Part shown: positions 1 to 10,300 of the stretch, piece after piece | Position numbering within the stretch: position 1 is the first letter of the stretch | Layout of the letters: every line of letters starts with the position of its first letter | Assembly (NCBI GenBank): GCA_036897095.1 | Contig: JAYMSP010001427.1 | Location: 1 to 32,305 of the forward strand | Direction: 5' to 3' | Length of the DNA stretch: 32,305 bases | DNA from: Plantago elongata | Lineage: Eukaryota > Streptophyta > Magnoliopsida > Lamiales > Plantaginaceae | Made by a program: the position numbers and the translations under genes | Notes under the pieces: model-generated | What the model saw: the letters and a program-made list of their open reading frames with translations, nothing else | Told to the model about the DNA's origin: nothing | The model's database searches: none

Positions 1-661
1 GTAACAGAGTGGGAGATAGTTCAATACCATCAAAATTGAACTCAAGAATGTGTTAAATTATTCAGCATGTTAGCCTCACTATCATAAGAATTGACCTCAA
101 GAATGACAGGGTCACCTCTGAGAATCTTTCACAAACTCGTTTGAGCAACCTCTACAGTATCAAAGCCCTTAGCAACTTAGGAGTTTCAACATTGAAGATT
201 CAACATACAAGATGCTTACAATTCATCTTGAATACCTATTAATACTTGCATCTAAGTCACAAGAAGTTAGCAGCATTTGTTAGTTGAGCAAGTCATACCA
301 ACATCAGTAAATCCAAAAAGGTTTTAGTTGCCTGTTTTAATTTGAAAAAATATAAAATGACATTTTCATTATCCTTACACAAAGTGGGTTCGAACATGTT
401 AGACCTTAGAAACTCTAATGATTTCAGAAAAATTGACCATATCTAAAGGAGTGTGACCTTCTGTCATTTGCATTTTTATGTCTATTGTAACAGGTAATCC
501 AGCATGAGTTAAGGAAGATGTCAAATTCTCAACTCTTGAGAGTTCCAGTAACCTCAACAAACCAATCTTAATCCAAATACCTGGTGCTTCAAGTCAAAAT
601 ACACCACATGCCAAAAAAAAAAAAAACTCAATTCATGTACAAAAGAAAGATTTAGAACATA
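1..661. other. Intergenic, no gene recognised
   Basis: AT-rich DNA with stops in all frames and no ORF or exon chain that I can tie to a known family. A run of 14 A's begins near 614. A distal untranslated region of an unseen neighbouring gene cannot be excluded. Confidence 0.5.
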
Positions 662-1165
662 ATTACATGTAAGGTTGTCAATCGCGTATCGCAACACGTC
701 GTGCCAAGCCCAAAAAATCGGGATCGCGGTTGCAGTCGTAGGCGGGATAGTGAAGTAAAGAGAAAAAATCGTAAATTTTATAAAATAACCATATATATAC
801 TTGTTAAGTCAAATATTACACATTAGTCACATAATATTACATATAAATAGTCTAAAGGCAAGCAAAGTAAAGAAAAATAGGTGAGGTCATCCTTAATCTG
901 CCGAAATAGTGGCCGAAAATTAGATAGACAACTATTGCTCTTTCTTCTTTCTCTTTTCTTTTGTTTCTCTCTTCTTTTCTTCTCTATTTCTATTTTATTC
1001 CTTATTTTTACCATTATATTTTGTACATGGGGCAAAATTCACAAAAAAATAACAAAATATGTGTCGCGGGCCCACTATATGTTTTTGTACTTGTTGTCGC
1101 AGACATATGCTATAGCGCCGCGATCGCGCCCGATCATGGCGCGATTGACAACATTGATTACATGT
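662..1165. mobile_element. Short TIR element with 9-bp flanking direct repeat
   Basis: The ends are inverted copies of GTTGTCAATCGCG (674-686) and CGCGATTGACAAC (1140-1152). Outside them lies the direct repeat ATTACATGT at 662-670 and again at 1157-1165, which looks like a 9-bp target duplication. The body is about 0.49 kb, rich in CGCG near both ends and pyrimidine-rich in the middle (936-1010). A 9-bp duplication favours a Mutator-like non-autonomous element; an 8-bp reading (hAT) is possible because the terminal bases are not identical on the two sides. It encodes no transposase. The short reading frames across 823-1237 are low-complexity chance frames. Confidence 0.6.
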
Positions 1166-1279
1166 CTACGTAACAATCACATAATGTTGTCGCGGACATA
1201 TGCTATAGCGTTGCGATCGCGCCCGATCACGACATGATTAACAACACTGATTACATGTCCACGTAGCAATCACATAAAC
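1094..1279. repeat. 93-bp tandem duplication of the element's right end
   Basis: Two adjacent copies, 1094-1186 and 1187-1279, each run from TTGTCGC(A/G)GACATATGC to CAATCACATAA at roughly 88% identity. Each copy contains the right end of the neighbouring TIR element, its ATTACATGT flank and about 20 bp of host DNA, so the duplication happened after insertion. Many C/T and G/A differences sit at CG-like positions, as expected for decay of methylated cytosines. Confidence 0.85.
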
Positions 1280-3336
1280 CTAACTATGTCCTGAATTTAG
1301 CTACAACCTTATATAGCTTTTCGACAAAAATTAGTAGTTTTACTTAACATATTAATTAATTGAATCAACACATCAATTTATTTGTATCAAGTCATGTTAT
1401 TCACTTTTTCGTTTGATAATTCATGCGTCGAAAGTTTCTTCATACAATTTTAAATTGTTCTGACATGCTACGCTCTTTAAAATCTCTACGAATTTATTTC
1501 TTTATTTATTATCCATCCGTCAGATGACTTCAAAGATGTACTTTAATTTGAATCCTAAATCGACTTAATTCTAAAGTTATCTTAAATTTTAATTCACCTA
1601 AACTCGTTGGCGAACTAACATTTTACTAAGCCGTCAAGAACTATACTCGAAATATTATTAAAATATTCTGCTCGGATTCCGATCATTACATTTGTACTAA
1701 CATCTTCCATATTATTCCCTCCGCTTCTCATACAATTAATGTGATGATTTCGTCTTCGGTTAAAAAATCCACAATTTGTTGTTCCATTAGATGATCCGGA
1801 AGACATTTATATTCATCTGAATGGTGTAGGGAAATGACAAAACAATTAAGTTATGCACATTAGTTTATTATGAAAAAGATAATTTTTAGTACAAACCTTT
1901 ATTTAGGAATAAATTCTCTATATGAATAATTTTTCCTGATATCGATGATATGATTGTATGGAGTTTTTACTGTAATTAATTTTGTTATTTCGAAATATAT
2001 AAAAGGTGCAACTGGGCTAGTAAACCATTAGAGTTTTTTTTTAAGTTCACGGTAGATGTTAATTAATTCACTTATTAAGATGCCGGTTTTAACTTCAAAC
2101 TCTCCTGGGAGTAAAATCTTCAAGTCCTACGTACAAAAAAAACTTCAACTGCACAATTAATATACAACAATACGCAGTTTACAAATAGACGAAAATTTAT
2201 ACACAAAGTCACACAATTAATATACAATATTGCAGTCTGCAGAACTCTCAAGAGTGTTAGAAAAAACGTGGACTATCACAAATTTTTGTACCTCTATAAT
2301 GAGTAAGTCAAACCTTATCTATATAATTGATCTAGAGACGAACCTATATTGTCAATAAAACCATCGGCATTGTTAATAAAACACATATATTTTCAACATT
2401 ACTGGGTTTTGTATTACAACAAAATTTATTTTATTAACAACATAGACATTTTAATTAAGAACATTGGGCCTCTCTGTATAAGAGAAGCAAGACTTTGTGT
2501 TTATTTAAATATTACAAATTTTTTATATAAAAATGGATACCAAAGTCTCAATGGAGACAACATCTAGATATATTATCTAAATATGTATATATACTAGCAG
2601 AAAAATTCATCCATGGTAATGATGAGAGGGCTTGAATGTTGTTTTTTGACTTGAAAATTTTCCATGGTCATATGCCCTATACTACTATAAATGGTATTTG
2701 ATACACTAATAAAATAGCATTGTAGGTGCTCAACCTCGATCCGAACAAAAAATAAACCGATAGATAGATGATGACAACATATTGATCCAAGATCCGAATC
2801 GTACATAAATGGGTACAACCCATACCGCCGCGATAAAATCCGGGTTGGTCCGGGTTGTCTTTTTACCCTATTGAGTCTTAGATAAACTAAATTGGCCTAA
2901 CTTAGTAATTAGGTATTGCACATTACACCACAACAAAATTTAGAAACAAACAATTATGCATGAATTTAGTTAAGCGAAGACCATTACTTAAATTGATTCC
3001 ACCTAAGCAACACTACCTACAAACACAATCACTAGTAGACACACATCATTTTTCATTTCAAGTTTCATGAACTACTACACTATCAATCTAAAGCATTCTC
3101 ATTTTAGTAAATTAGAATATACAAAATATTATATATTCTTTTCACTTCTTTGTCTAGGTCGTTCCGAGCTAGACCGAAAGTTTTGAGTTTTGATTTTACT
3201 CGAATCCTGAATTTTGGCAAATAGAGAACTGAAAAATTGGCCGGTCTGGATCAGGTTCGGAGCAGGGTAAAATTCGAGTCAAGTCCACTAATGTATAGTG
3301 TGAATAGTTTGTGAGGTAGGTAGAAATATATGAATT
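1280..3336. other. Intergenic, no gene recognised
   Basis: About 2 kb of AT-rich sequence without a supported gene. The short frames on either strand (for example 1615-1806 minus, 2349-2567 plus, 2594-2818 minus) have no recognisable domain and no exon neighbours. CCGG-rich patches at 2838-2860 and 3238-3290 resemble hAT sub-terminal repeats, but I found no paired ends. Confidence 0.5.
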
Positions 3337-3339
3337 TAA

Positions 3340-3549
3340 GGCCCTGTTTACCACTAGCTTTTCAATTAACTTTTCAACTCAATGCGTTTTTTTAATAAAA
3401 AGCTTGTAACGTGAATGTACAACCTTTTAAACAAGCTAGATGAAAAGCTAATCAAGTTAGCTTGTTGAAAAAAAAAAAGCTACATGACAAGCTACGAGCT
3501 ACCTTTTCAGCTAACAACTACCTTTTCAGCTAATTTTGCTAAACAGAGC
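3340..3549. mobile_element. Harbinger-type MITE, copy 1 of a tandem pair
   Basis: The left end GGCCCTGTTTACCA follows TAA (3337-3339), and the right end TTTTGCTAAACAGAGC precedes TAA (3550-3552). The ends are imperfect inverted repeats and the 3-bp TAA flanks match the TWA target duplication of PIF/Harbinger elements. The body is non-coding and made of repeated CTTTTCAGCTA and AGCTTG words that can fold back. It abuts a second related element through the single shared TAA at 3550-3552. Confidence 0.7.
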
Positions 3550-3552
3550 TAA

Positions 3553-3784
3553 GGCTTTATTTACCACTACCTTTTCAGCTAGCGTTTCAGCTCAATGAGT
3601 TTTTTTTAATAAAAAGCTCGTCACGTGAATGCGCAACTTTTCAAACAAGCTAGCTGAAAAATTAGTTGGTTTGAGAAGCTAACCAACTTAGCTTGATGAA
3701 AAAAAACTACCAACTAATTATTCAGCTACTATCTACCTTTTCAGCTACCAACTACCTTTACAGCTAGTTTTGCTAAACAAGGCC
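3553..3784. mobile_element. Harbinger-type MITE, copy 2 of a tandem pair
   Basis: A second element of the same family in the same orientation, GGCTTTATTTACCA to TTGCTAAACAAGGCC, flanked by TAA at 3550-3552 and 3785-3787. It shares the order of internal words with copy 1 (CTTTTCAGCTA, TAATAAAAAGCT, ACGTGAATG, CAAACAAGCTAG) but differs by indels and substitutions. The two are therefore related insertions rather than a fresh local duplication. No coding capacity. Confidence 0.7.
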
Positions 3785-3825
3785 TAAGGTACATTTATAT
3801 TTGACATTGATAACATATTTCATGT

Positions 3826-5375
3826 GGGCGAATTACATATAGGCTCCCGGCTAGATACCCCAATTACAAATACACCCCTACCATTTGAACAATTACAAAT
3901 AAACTCAATTTCACCATTCTAGTGTTGACTCCGGCAGTGACATGACATGAATTGCTTATGCGGCATCGATGTGGCTCTTATGTGGCATGAGTTTATCTGT
4001 AATTGTCAAACAAACACCAAAAATTAAATTTTTCATTAAATATTTCTCGATTTACTCTGCTTCTTCAATCTTTATCCTAATTTCTCTTAATATCCATTAA
4101 ATCATTCATTCAATCCCTCACATTTTCCAAGAAAAATGGTTGTTGCTTTCTCTTCTTGTTTGATATTCATGTATATAAGTACACTACAGTCTATAAACCT
4201 ATTTCTTCATCCTCTCATTCATACAAAATCTAATTGACTAATTCTAGTTCTATTCTATTAGAAATCACGCAACATCCTAGCTAGTCCGCAATTGTCTAAA
4301 CTTTGCAGACTGCATCCTCTTCCTTATAGGAACATTCCATAAAATTACTTTGAATTTTTTTAGCGATTAAAGTTTTTTTTTGTACTTTCTTTCTTTTCTT
4401 GACTAAGTGCTAAATTACGTGCCATGTTGACTGGTTATTGTTCTTAAGCTCATGTGTATTTTCATGTTAGTAATTTTTGCAAACTAACTAGCCAGTGAAG
4501 TAGTCAGGTCCAGACTCCATAACTTCGAATTTTGTAAGAATTTTGATGGATCAGTAAAGTGATTGGTGACTAGTGCAACTTGAAACTGTTCCTTTGGTTA
4601 ATTTAAGTATAATTTTCAAGTAGTTTTTTAATTCATTTGTATTGTTGATTTAAAATATATCTTGAATACTTGTCTCGGATTATTTTGGTTATTTGCTTCT
4701 ATGAAAAAATATTATATCCTCATTCATTTATCTAGGGTCTCGATTAAATTAATTTCACAATGTTAGTACAATCATGCATTGTTCCTCGTACTATTGACTG
4801 TTACCACCGTACAATTCCTATAACAATACAAAGTCATGCAAATAGTTAACCTCCTCTCATTCGAACTTGATGTATTGTTTGCCATATGTAAGTTTGATGA
4901 TGAAGAAAATTAAGGAGAAAGATGAAGAAGAATGATCAAACAAGGTGGAAGAAGTCATATTTTAAACTCAAAATCCTAAAATAACGGCTAGTAATGACTA
5001 TTGCTTGCAAATTTTTTTTGAAATTAATTACAAATAAACCCATAAATAACCCAGTCAATTACAAATACCCTCGCATGTGCATGTCACATGCATGTCATCG
5101 GTTAGTCAAAATAGTTCAACAAACAATTACAAATAAACCCAAACTAAATTAGTTAATTTTGGTGGAATAATGACGTGGCATGCCATGTCAGCAAAAGGCA
5201 TGTGTCTCCGGCTAACCTCCGATCCCACATCAGCTCCGGTGTTGACTTTTGGGCTGGTTTGTAATTCGATATTTGTCTCTGTGTAATTTTTGGAATGATT
5301 TGTAATTGTTCAAATAGTGAGGGTAAATCTGCAATGTGGACATCTAGCAGGGGTTCATATATAATTCTCTCTATT
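3826..5375. mobile_element. MULE-like element with long inverted arms
   Basis: The left arm (about 3830-4015) and right arm (about 5160-5370) are inverted relatives. The left reads GAATTACATATAGG, then GGCTAGAT, then ATTTGAACAATTACAAAT; the reverse complement of the right gives GAATTATATATGAACC, then TGCTAGAT, then the same ATTTGAACAATTACAAAT. Deeper in, both arms carry GTTGAC(T/A)CCGG and ATGTGG words. Arms approaching 190 bp with a gene-free 1.1 kb core are typical of non-autonomous Mutator-like elements. I could not find a clear 9-bp target duplication, so the exact ends are uncertain. No transposase frame survives inside. Confidence 0.6.
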
Positions 5376-5783
5376 TCCCGAGGAAGTTCCAAAATAAATG
5401 TTGGGCCAATGTATGTAGTTATGAGTAATTTAGGTATTTTTATCGGCGAGCTACTAGGAGGTCACTAAAGGCATAAAATTTAACACTAAGACAACATTAC
5501 AAATTTTCATTTCAAGTAGGTCACTTAATTATTAAAAAGATCAATATGTCTATGGTGACTTAGTTGTTATTAACTATCATTCTTCTCCTTCTTCTTCACA
5601 TCAAGTATCGTTTATAATTAATATTACGATGTAATTAATAGTTGTATGATTATATAAATTATTAATTTATATATTTTACAGTAAAAATAATAAATAAAAA
5701 GTTCACATGCGAGTATCATGTGTTAATTTCTGGTATTAATTAAATATAAATAAATTATGAACAATATAAATTATAATGAAAGA
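5376..5783. other. Gene-free DNA with a possible inverted arm
   Basis: No gene seen. The stretch around 5460-5580 (AAATTTTCATTTCAAGTAGG, then TCACTTAATTATTAAAAAGA, later GGTGACTTAG) resembles in inverted orientation the stretch 6655-6770. The two may be the terminal arms of an element that encloses the minisatellite. The rest, 5590-5780, is very AT-rich. Confidence 0.4.
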
Positions 5784-6590
5784 ATTAATTAAACTAATAA
5801 AAAATAAAACTTAAGCAGCATGAGAAGTTTGCGAAAACTTTGCTAGTGGCACACTATGCCGGTGACAAACTTTGTTAGTGGCAAACTATGCCAGGGACAC
5901 ATTTTGTTGATTTGTCATATTAAAAAATGAAAAAATTGGTTGAACTAATTAAAAATAAAACTTAATCTACATGAGAAGTTTGCGCAAACTTTGTCCGTGG
6001 CAAACTTTGCCAGTGGCACACCATGCCCGCGGAAAACTTTGCCAATGACACATTATGCTGGTGGCAAACTTTGTCAATGGCACAACATGTTGGTGGAAAA
6101 CTTTGTCAGTGACACAACATGTCCGAGGCAAACTTTGCCATTGTCACACAACATCGCTCAGGGAAACTTTGCCCCTAACACACCATATTGGTGGCAAACT
6201 TTGCCGTCGTTGGCAGACTTTGCTAGTGGCGCACTATGTCGGTGGAAAACTTTGTCAGTGACACACCATGCCTGAGGCAAACTTTGCCACTGGCACACTA
6301 CGCCGCTCGGGGAAAACTTTGCCACTAACACACCATATAGTGACAAGTGTGTTAGTGGCAAACTTTGCCATTGGCACATTATGTTGGTGACAAACTTTGT
6401 CAGTGACACACCATGTCTAGGACAAACTTTGCCAATGACACACTATGCCGGTGACAAACTTTGCCAGTAACACACCATGCCGGTGGCAAACTTTGCCAGT
6501 GGCACAATATGTCGATGACAAACTTCGCCGGTGATAAATTATTGCCCAGGATAAATTTTGTTGATTTATTGTATTAATAGATTTGATTTA
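5784..6590. repeat. 32-bp minisatellite in two duplicated blocks
   Basis: The unit is about 32 bp, with a consensus close to ACACCATGCCGGTGGCAAAC followed by TTTGCCAGTGGC; anchors at 6423, 6455 and 6487 give the period. Each unit contains the dyad GGCAAACTTTGCC. There are two blocks. A short one (5784-5935) holds two to three units; a long one (5939-6590) holds about 17. Both begin with a related leader (AATAAAACTTAA, then CATGAGAAGTTTGCG) and end with TTTTGTTGATTT, so the whole locus was duplicated and then one copy expanded. Because 32 is not a multiple of three, frames through the array on both strands stay open by chance; I do not call them genes. Confidence 0.85.
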
Positions 6591-6783
6591 GAAAATTATT
6601 TATTTATTTATTTAGAAAAAAGAAACATGTGAGATGGATATTTTCTTATATGTTGTGAAACTAGGTGACTTAATTGAACTACGATTAGACTACACTAAAG
6701 TCATTAAGACGATTAATTAACAAATAAGGTGACTTATTTGTAAGTGAAATTTCTAAAGGTGTTTAAGAGTAAAGAAGAGACTT

Positions 6784-7165
6784 ATAGGTAGAGTTGTTTT
6801 TAGAATCGAGCCTAACCGAGGGCTCGACTCGTAAAGCTCGGCTTGGCTCGGCTCGATAAGCTTTTTCGAGCCGAGCTCGAACTCGATCTTATACACGTTT
6901 TATTAGCGAGCCGAGCTCGGCTCGACTCGGTAAAGCTCGTTAAGAATAATTATTTTGATAAATTATAATTTTTTATACATATTTTTAATATTTTTATAAA
7001 TAAAGCTCATTAAAGCTCGATAAAGCTCGTTAAAGCTCGTATATTATCGAGCTCAAGCTCGTTACATGTTACTCGAGCTCGAGATCTTAACGAGCCGAGC
7101 TTCGGATCGGCTCGGTTGAGTTCGAGCTCGAATATCATATTACTCAGCTCGGCTCGAAAAATATA
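6784..7165. repeat. GAGCTCG-rich inverted repeat, TE-like
   Basis: Dense, partly palindromic words (GGCTCGGCTCG, CGAGCCGAGCTCG, TAAAGCTCGTTAAAGCTCG) occur near both edges in inverted orientation, separated by an AT-rich core at 6940-7000. This pattern is common at sub-termini of plant hAT-like non-autonomous elements. I found no confident target duplication, so the class is inferred. It ends about 185 bp upstream of the LUC7 start codon and so lies in or next to that gene's promoter. Confidence 0.5.
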
Positions 7166-7350
7166 GTGATTATTGGTTTAAAAAATCCGTTTTTTTATTG
7201 GAGGCTTGGAACTACATATGATATGAGTAGCGAAAGCAATCGGAAACCCTAATCTAATCTGGAGAGAATCGAAAAGAGAATTAGTGTAGTAGTTTAGAAT
7301 ACTACTAAGTGTTACATGTTGAGGATCGATTGAGAGAGAAGTAGGTTATC

Positions 7351-10300
7351 ATGGATGCACTGAGAAAGCAGCTGGATGTACTAATGGGAGCTAATCGTAA
7401 CGGCGACGCACAGGAGGTTACCCGCAAGTACTTCGACCGTGACGTCTGCCGCCTCTTCCTCGCCGGTCTTTGCCCTCACGAGCTTTTTCAGCTCACTGTA
7501 TGTTTTTCACACCACCTTTTATCTCTATCAATCAATGGATTATCCAACTATAATATCATCGATTCGACTCGACTCGATTATCCACTTGCATCACCAGATT
7601 AAGATAGATCATAGATACTAATATCCATTCTCTTCTTCAATTCATTTCCATTCTTTTGCAGAAAATGGATAAAGGGCCCTGCCCCAAGGTCCATTCCTTG
7701 CAGCTCAGGAAAGAGTATCCTCGAAAATCTTATTCGTTTTATCTGTTATTACTTATTACTATCATTTTATTATAATTACCATGCATTTTAGATTTTTAGT
7801 AAACCTACTAAAAACAACCAGACAATGTATATACCTATCTATATAGTATGTTTCTTGCCTTTAACTGTTATATAGATATGAGGAAGCCAAGGCTAATGGC
7901 CTCGATAACTATGATAGAGACTTAGAGGATAACATAGACAGGCTCATTATCGAGTGTGATCGTAAAATTGCTAGAGCACTGAAGAGGCTTGATGAAGAAG
8001 ATGCTAAAGCCGCCATTGCTATTTCTGTCACAGAAGTTACTCAGGTAGCTTAGCTCTTCATATTTATGTATCTTTTGCTCTCTGCAATGTGGTTGGTAAT
8101 AATTGAATCCTCTGGCTTTGTAGACATCCGAGATCATTGAGCTGTCAAAGCAAATTAAGCACAAGTTGAAAGATGTAGATCAGTTTGGTAAGTTTGCTTC
8201 TGTTGCCGTCTTCTTCTCTTCTTGTTTATTTTGCTTTTGAGGTGTGATGCTGATGCTTAGCATAATGTGAAGATGTAACTTACGATTTTAACACGAGCTC
8301 TTCATATGTAAATGACTCTACCAACTATACCAACAATAAAATCCAATTTGATTGGAGCAAATACATGTTTCCTACAGCTAAGAAAGAAAATCCTTTTTAG
8401 ATAGATATGGTAATTGACGATGCCTGAAAAATGCAAAGGTTCCTGTAGAATTGAAACAGCAAAAAAAAGATCTCATAATAGTAGAGGGCTTTACATTTGA
8501 AGGAAATGCTTGTATTTGCTATTCATAGCTTCAATGTTTAAAATTTAGCTGGATCTCACATGAATATATTAAAGATGAAGCCTGATCATCGTTTGAACAT
8601 TCTCTATGTGTCGGGAATGTCTTTGTTTTGTTTAACTTTGATACTGCTTCATATATCTGAAGATGCTCAATGATATTTGATTTTACAGATTATGAAGGTA
8701 ATACAGACCAGAAGGTTAGAACCATTGAGGAGCTTGATGCATTAAGAACCAAACGGGCAGACCAGCAGGTTGAGCTCTTAGGCATTTGAAATACCTACTG
8801 TTAAAGTTATGGAGATGTAACACTTAGATATTGTTCAATGGCAGGCAGTGCTTCTTCTCGATGCTTTCAACAAGGATCGTGCATCTCTACCACAGCCAAA
8901 TGCCCCATCTCAGGCACCTGCGCCAGCAACTGTTCCGGATCCTCGCATACAAGAAATGATCAATGAGAAGCTAAAGATAGCTGAAGATCTTGGTGAGATG
9001 TTTACTAATGTTCTTAGGAATACAAATAAACTGAAAAGCCCAAGGAAACAATCAAGAGGCATGCTGCCACTAAGCAATATGTGTTGCTTCTCTTTTAGTT
9101 TAAATCTACCAGTCTTCAGTTTGCGAAGCATTATACATTCTAAATTTATTCTGTGAGTTTCATATCTGACCTGAAAGCGGATGGTTGTCTGTGTTCCATG
9201 TTTTGCAAAAAATACTTCTCAACTATCGTCTTTGCAGTAAGTTGTCAGTGTTGTTGGTTGAATGAAGAATAGCATCATTGATGTTTGTGCTTTGGTGCAT
9301 TGTTAGGTGAACAAGGAATGGTAGATGAAGCCCAGAAAGCACTGGAAGAGGCTGAAGCACTCAAGAAGGTTCCCACCAGCTTATTCTATCTCTATTAGCA
9401 TGTTGCTAAGCTGGTGATTTTTCTATTAATCTGGCATCTTTGATCTGATACCCCACTTTTTCATATGCTCCAGCTACCAGGCAGGCCAGAACCTGCTGCA
9501 GATCTCTCAAAGTACACTGCTGCTGATGTGCGAATTGTAAGTTCCCTATCTAACGTTCTTGTTTTAAATTGATCAAAATTTGGCATTCTGTTACCATTGG
9601 TTTGATGATTGGTTCTTTATCTAGACAAAAAAATGACAATTGATCCTTGTTGCCAATTTTTGATAATCAATTTGACGGAACATATCTTGTCCAATGCCTG
9701 ACATGATTTTGATGAATAAACTGGTTTTCTCAATTAACATCTCTATTTAGGATTCAAGCATGATTGCCTCTCTCAATGACAGAAAGACTTTATAATTTTA
9801 TTTCAAATTGTACATAAAACATGAGACTGATGCAGTTGCTTTGCTAATTACAGACTGACCAGAAGCTTCGTGTCTGTGACATTTGTGGAGCATTCTTGAG
9901 TGTTTATGACAGGTAATTCTGTTGACATGCTATGTTTAAAACAATAGAATTAGAAGTATTGAGATGTCAAAGTCATTATTCGAGTTTCGTGTACTTCATT
10001 TTGACCTGGTGATATACCTACTTGTCACCAGCAGGCTTTTATGGGCCCAGTTTTACGAGGATAACTTTTGCAGCTAAAGAATGTGCGTCAATTTTTTTTT
10101 AAATTTAAATTCTGTTTATCTATGGATAGAAAATCATCCTGAGCTAATGCGTTCGAATCCTTTTATGTTATTGGGGCCAAAACTTGAAAATTTTGATGGA
10201 ATACTGCTTAATTGTTTTCCAGTGATCGACGCTTAGCAGATCATTTTGGCGGAAAGCTGCATTTGGGCTATATGCTTATTCGTGAAAAGTTAGCGGACCT

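Noticed and set aside
881..1237. 118-codon plus-strand frame starting with a hydrophobic segment
   Set aside because: The hydrophobic part comes from a pyrimidine-rich tract and the rest runs through the 93-bp duplication of a TE end; no homology or gene context.
5991..6409. Overlapping open frames on both strands (for example 5991-6275 plus, 6158-6409 minus) that look like a repetitive protein
   Set aside because: They lie wholly in the 32-bp minisatellite. The period is not a multiple of three, the frames overlap on both strands, and no start context or exon partner is present.
8848..9156. Frame running from LUC7 exon 6 into intron 6, and its minus-strand overlap
   Set aside because: The frame happens to stay open for 54 codons into the intron, but the GT donor at 8993 and the acceptor before 9307 restore the conserved GEQGMVDEAQ reading.
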